A stretch of DNA of 64,000 nt from Sulfurimonas sp. (GTDB lineage Bacteria; Campylobacterota; Campylobacteria; Campylobacterales; Sulfurimonadaceae): positions 216,434-280,433 of the forward strand of contig NZ_JAQTLY010000002.1 of assembly GCF_028714655.1 (NCBI RefSeq). The letters run 5' to 3'. Each line of letters begins with the position of its first letter. The stretch's first letter is position 1. The notes under the pieces were generated by a model. That model had not been told where the DNA came from, did not search any database, and saw nothing but the letters and a program-made list of their open reading frames with translations. The position numbers were made by a program, and so were the translations under genes. Below, in pieces: positions 62,304-64,000 of this stretch.

Positions 62304-64000
62304 ATGTTAGAGTCAATCGCAAAAGTAGAAAGTTTAGACGGTAAGTTTTATGCACAGGCTAGTGACGGCTCTCTTCGTGGACTATCAAAGAGTGATATTG
62401 TTTATAAAAATGAAATTGTTTTAGGCGATAAAAATAACAATATTTTGCATAGTGCTTTTTTAAAACTTAAAGATGGAACGGAGGTTGTTGTTTCGGGAAG
62501 AAATAAACAACTGTTTGATGCTTCACTCTCACAAGAAAAATTTGCAGAATCTGAAACACTTACTACAAAAGAGTCTATACTTCTTGCTGTTAACGAAGAA
62601 GCTAAAACAGAAGTAGAAAATAGAAATATTGATGAGATAGAAACTGCAGCTAAAGAGAATACAGTTGCTGTTTCTGAATATGTTTCTGCAAATTTTGCTC
62701 CAATAAATGGCGCTATTACCGATGTAAGTGCTACTCTGCGTGATACACAATATAATTTAGACTCTATTGCAACTAATGATTATCAAAATGATATTAGACG
62801 CAACTTGACTACGAATGCGAACAATCCTCTTAGCTTAATGGTTACACAGACTGACATAATTGTAAATGCAACACCATTTATTGAAAACAACACTGTTGCA
62901 GGAACAAAAGTAGCAACGGCAAGCGCAGCCGATTCTGACGGCGGAGCTATTATATTTAGCATCGACGATACGACCAACTATGTCATTAACCCCACAACCG
63001 GCGAAGTAACTCTAACCGCAGCAGGAGCTGCAATCGTAAATAGCGGAGCAGATTTGCCTGATTTTATCGTAACCGCAACATCTACTACGGGACAAACTTC
63101 AAGCAATAGCGTATTAGTGAACCCTGCTGATACAAACCAAGCACTTAACATAAGCGTTGCAATAGCAGAACCTATTACCGAAGATAGCGTAACTGCAGGA
63201 ACAACTGTGGCAACCGCAAGCGCAAGCGACCCTGATGGGCAAAATATCAAATTCTCAATCAATGATACGACCAACTATACAATTAATGAAACAACAGGGG
63301 TTATAACATTAACCGCAGCAGGAGCTGCAATCGTAAATAGCGGAGCAGATTTGCCTGATTTTATCGTAACCGCAACATCTACTACGGGACAAACTTCAAG
63401 CAATAGCGTATTAGTAAACCCTGCTGATACAAACCAAGCACTTAATATAAGCGTTGCAATAGCAGAACCTATTACCGAAGATAGCGTAACTGCAGGAACA
63501 ACTGTGGCAACCGCAAGCGCAAGCGACCCTGATGGGCAAAATATCAAATTCTCAATCAATGATACGACCAACTATACAATTAATGAAACAACAGGGGTTA
63601 TAACATTAACCGCAGCAGGAGCTGCAATCGTAAATAGCGGAGCAGATTTGCCTGATTTTATCGTAACCGCAACATCTACTACGGGACAAACTTCAAGCAA
63701 TAGCGTATTAGTAAACCCTGCTGATACTACAGATGTAAACGACCCTACGGTTACGGTAAATGACACTGCAACCGTTAATGAAGATGATTCAGTCATTATA
63801 GATGTTCTTGCAAACGACACCGATGCAGATATAGGCGGAGTAAAATCAGCCGTAACTTCGGTTACCCAAGGCTCTCACGGTACGGTTGCAATCAACCCTG
63901 ACGGTACTCTTACTTATACTCCTGAGGCTAACTACAACGGGGCTGACAGCTTTACTTATACCAACTCAGAGGGAGCAACTGCAACGGTTAGTATTACCGT
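62304..64000 (+). CDS. LapA-like giant adhesin, N-terminal part
   Basis: An open frame of 565 codons that continues past the window. The first 75 residues form a retention-module-like start (KVESLDGKFYAQASDGSLRGLSKSDIVYKNEIVLGD), and a di-alanine site TAA at 114-116 (EIETAAKENT) lies where LapG cuts LapA near residue 108. From about residue 190 there are cadherin-like repeats of 99 residues (INDTTNYTINETTGVITLTAAG), two almost identical at DNA level, then a VCBS/Bap-like unit (NEDDSVIIDVLANDTDAD). The start is chosen for TGAGG nine bases before the ATG. Expected partners are a type I secretion system downstream, not visible here. Confidence 0.85.
   Translation, partial: MLESIAKVESLDGKFYAQASDGSLRGLSKSDIVYKNEIVLGDKNNNILHSAFLKLKDGTEVVVSGRNKQLFDASLSQEKFAESETLTTKESILLAVNEEAKTEVENRNIDEIETAAKENTVAVSEYVSANFAPINGAITDVSATLRDTQYNLDSIATNDYQNDIRRNLTTNANNPLSLMVTQTDIIVNATPFIENNTVAGTKVATASAADSDGGAIIFSIDDTTNYVINPTTGEVTLTAAGAAIVNSGADLPDFIVTATSTTGQTSSNSVLVNPADTNQALNISVAIAEPITEDSVTAGTTVATASASDPDGQNIKFSINDTTNYTINETTGVITLTAAGAAIVNSGADLPDFIVTATSTTGQTSSNSVLVNPADTNQALNISVAIAEPITEDSVTAGTTVATASASDPDGQNIKFSINDTTNYTINETTGVITLTAAGAAIVNSGADLPDFIVTATSTTGQTSSNSVLVNPADTTDVNDPTVTVNDTATVNEDDSVIIDVLANDTDADIGGVKSAVTSVTQGSHGTVAINPDGTLTYTPEANYNGADSFTYTNSEGATATVSIT
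62978..63727 (+). repeat. 297-bp tandem repeats in the adhesin gene
   Basis: Period 297 bases (99 codons). The stretch beginning TAACCGCAGCAGGAGCTGCA occurs at 63013, 63310 and 63607. Units two and three differ by only a few bases, while the first is more divergent at its start. This indicates recent duplication or conversion. Confidence 0.85.

Noticed and set aside
62978..63820. Three similar minus-strand open frames of about 82-98 codons
   Set aside because: They are antisense images of the adhesin repeats, with the same 297-base period, and have no separate coding signals.
1..64000. tRNA and rRNA genes
   Set aside because: Reading the intergenic gaps for T-loop-like GGTTCRA and rRNA signatures gave no credible candidate. 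A covariance-model scan would settle it.

Overview
The window looks like a chromosomal segment of a Campylobacterota (Epsilonproteobacteria) species, most like Sulfurimonas or a close relative. The evidence is a low-GC genome, a type-E succinate dehydrogenase/fumarate reductase (flavoprotein, iron-sulfur protein, CCG-domain protein), a Helicobacter-type BioV, and the gene order ftsH-like, mtaB, mscS, aroB that I remember from Helicobacter pylori. No rRNA, tRNA or CRISPR array was seen. The window cuts two genes: a GH57 enzyme at the left edge and a giant adhesin at the right edge.

Layout. 1-11.8 kb (minus strand) is a storage-glucan and glycolysis block: two GH57 enzymes, a sugar nucleotidyltransferase/phosphohexomutase fusion, PfkA, an alpha-glucan phosphorylase homologue whose PLP lysine is replaced by serine, and GAPDH. 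An ORF6N regulator-like gene interrupts it. 11.9-25.2 kb holds an RNase H-like protein, MotAB, YchF, a signalling trio (CheY-like, CheC-like, diguanylate cyclase), a P-type ATPase, Psd, TruD, ThiL and a degenerate GGDEF protein. 25.4-29 kb is the SdhABE-type complex, probably the fumarate reductase of a reductive TCA cycle. 29-30.7 kb is accessory: a REP-associated transposase (RAYT) between its own palindromes, then a Phd/RelE-type toxin-antitoxin pair. 30.8-44.3 kb is core: MogA, BioV, an FtsH-like pseudoprotease, MtaB, MscS, AroB, a lytic transglycosylase, a TrkA-like protein, TrmA, FliP, GlmU and an HDOD protein.

Two regions stand out. At 44.6-48 kb a 2-oxoacid:acceptor oxidoreductase has its gamma-alpha subunit fused, in one reading frame, behind a cytochrome b5-like domain and a DUF2231-like membrane domain; its beta subunit lacks one of the four usual cluster cysteines. 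At 52.2-57.2 kb, just after SbcCD and a broken RhuM gene, a tightly overlapping five-gene operon encodes a small protein starting MGGSGG, a PfkB-nucleoside deoxyribosyltransferase fusion, a QueC-like enzyme, a Cas4-like/DEDD exonuclease (DUF2779) and a dGTPase. I read it as a candidate nucleotide-based antiphage system that I cannot match to a named one.

57.2-59 kb has short dispersed repeats, a MORN-like repeat protein and a HigBA pair with a clear palindromic operator. The window ends with a cold-shock protein and a Lap system: LapG protease, LapD c-di-GMP receptor and a LapA-like adhesin with near-identical 297-bp repeats. Several families of small hairpin repeats lie between the core genes.
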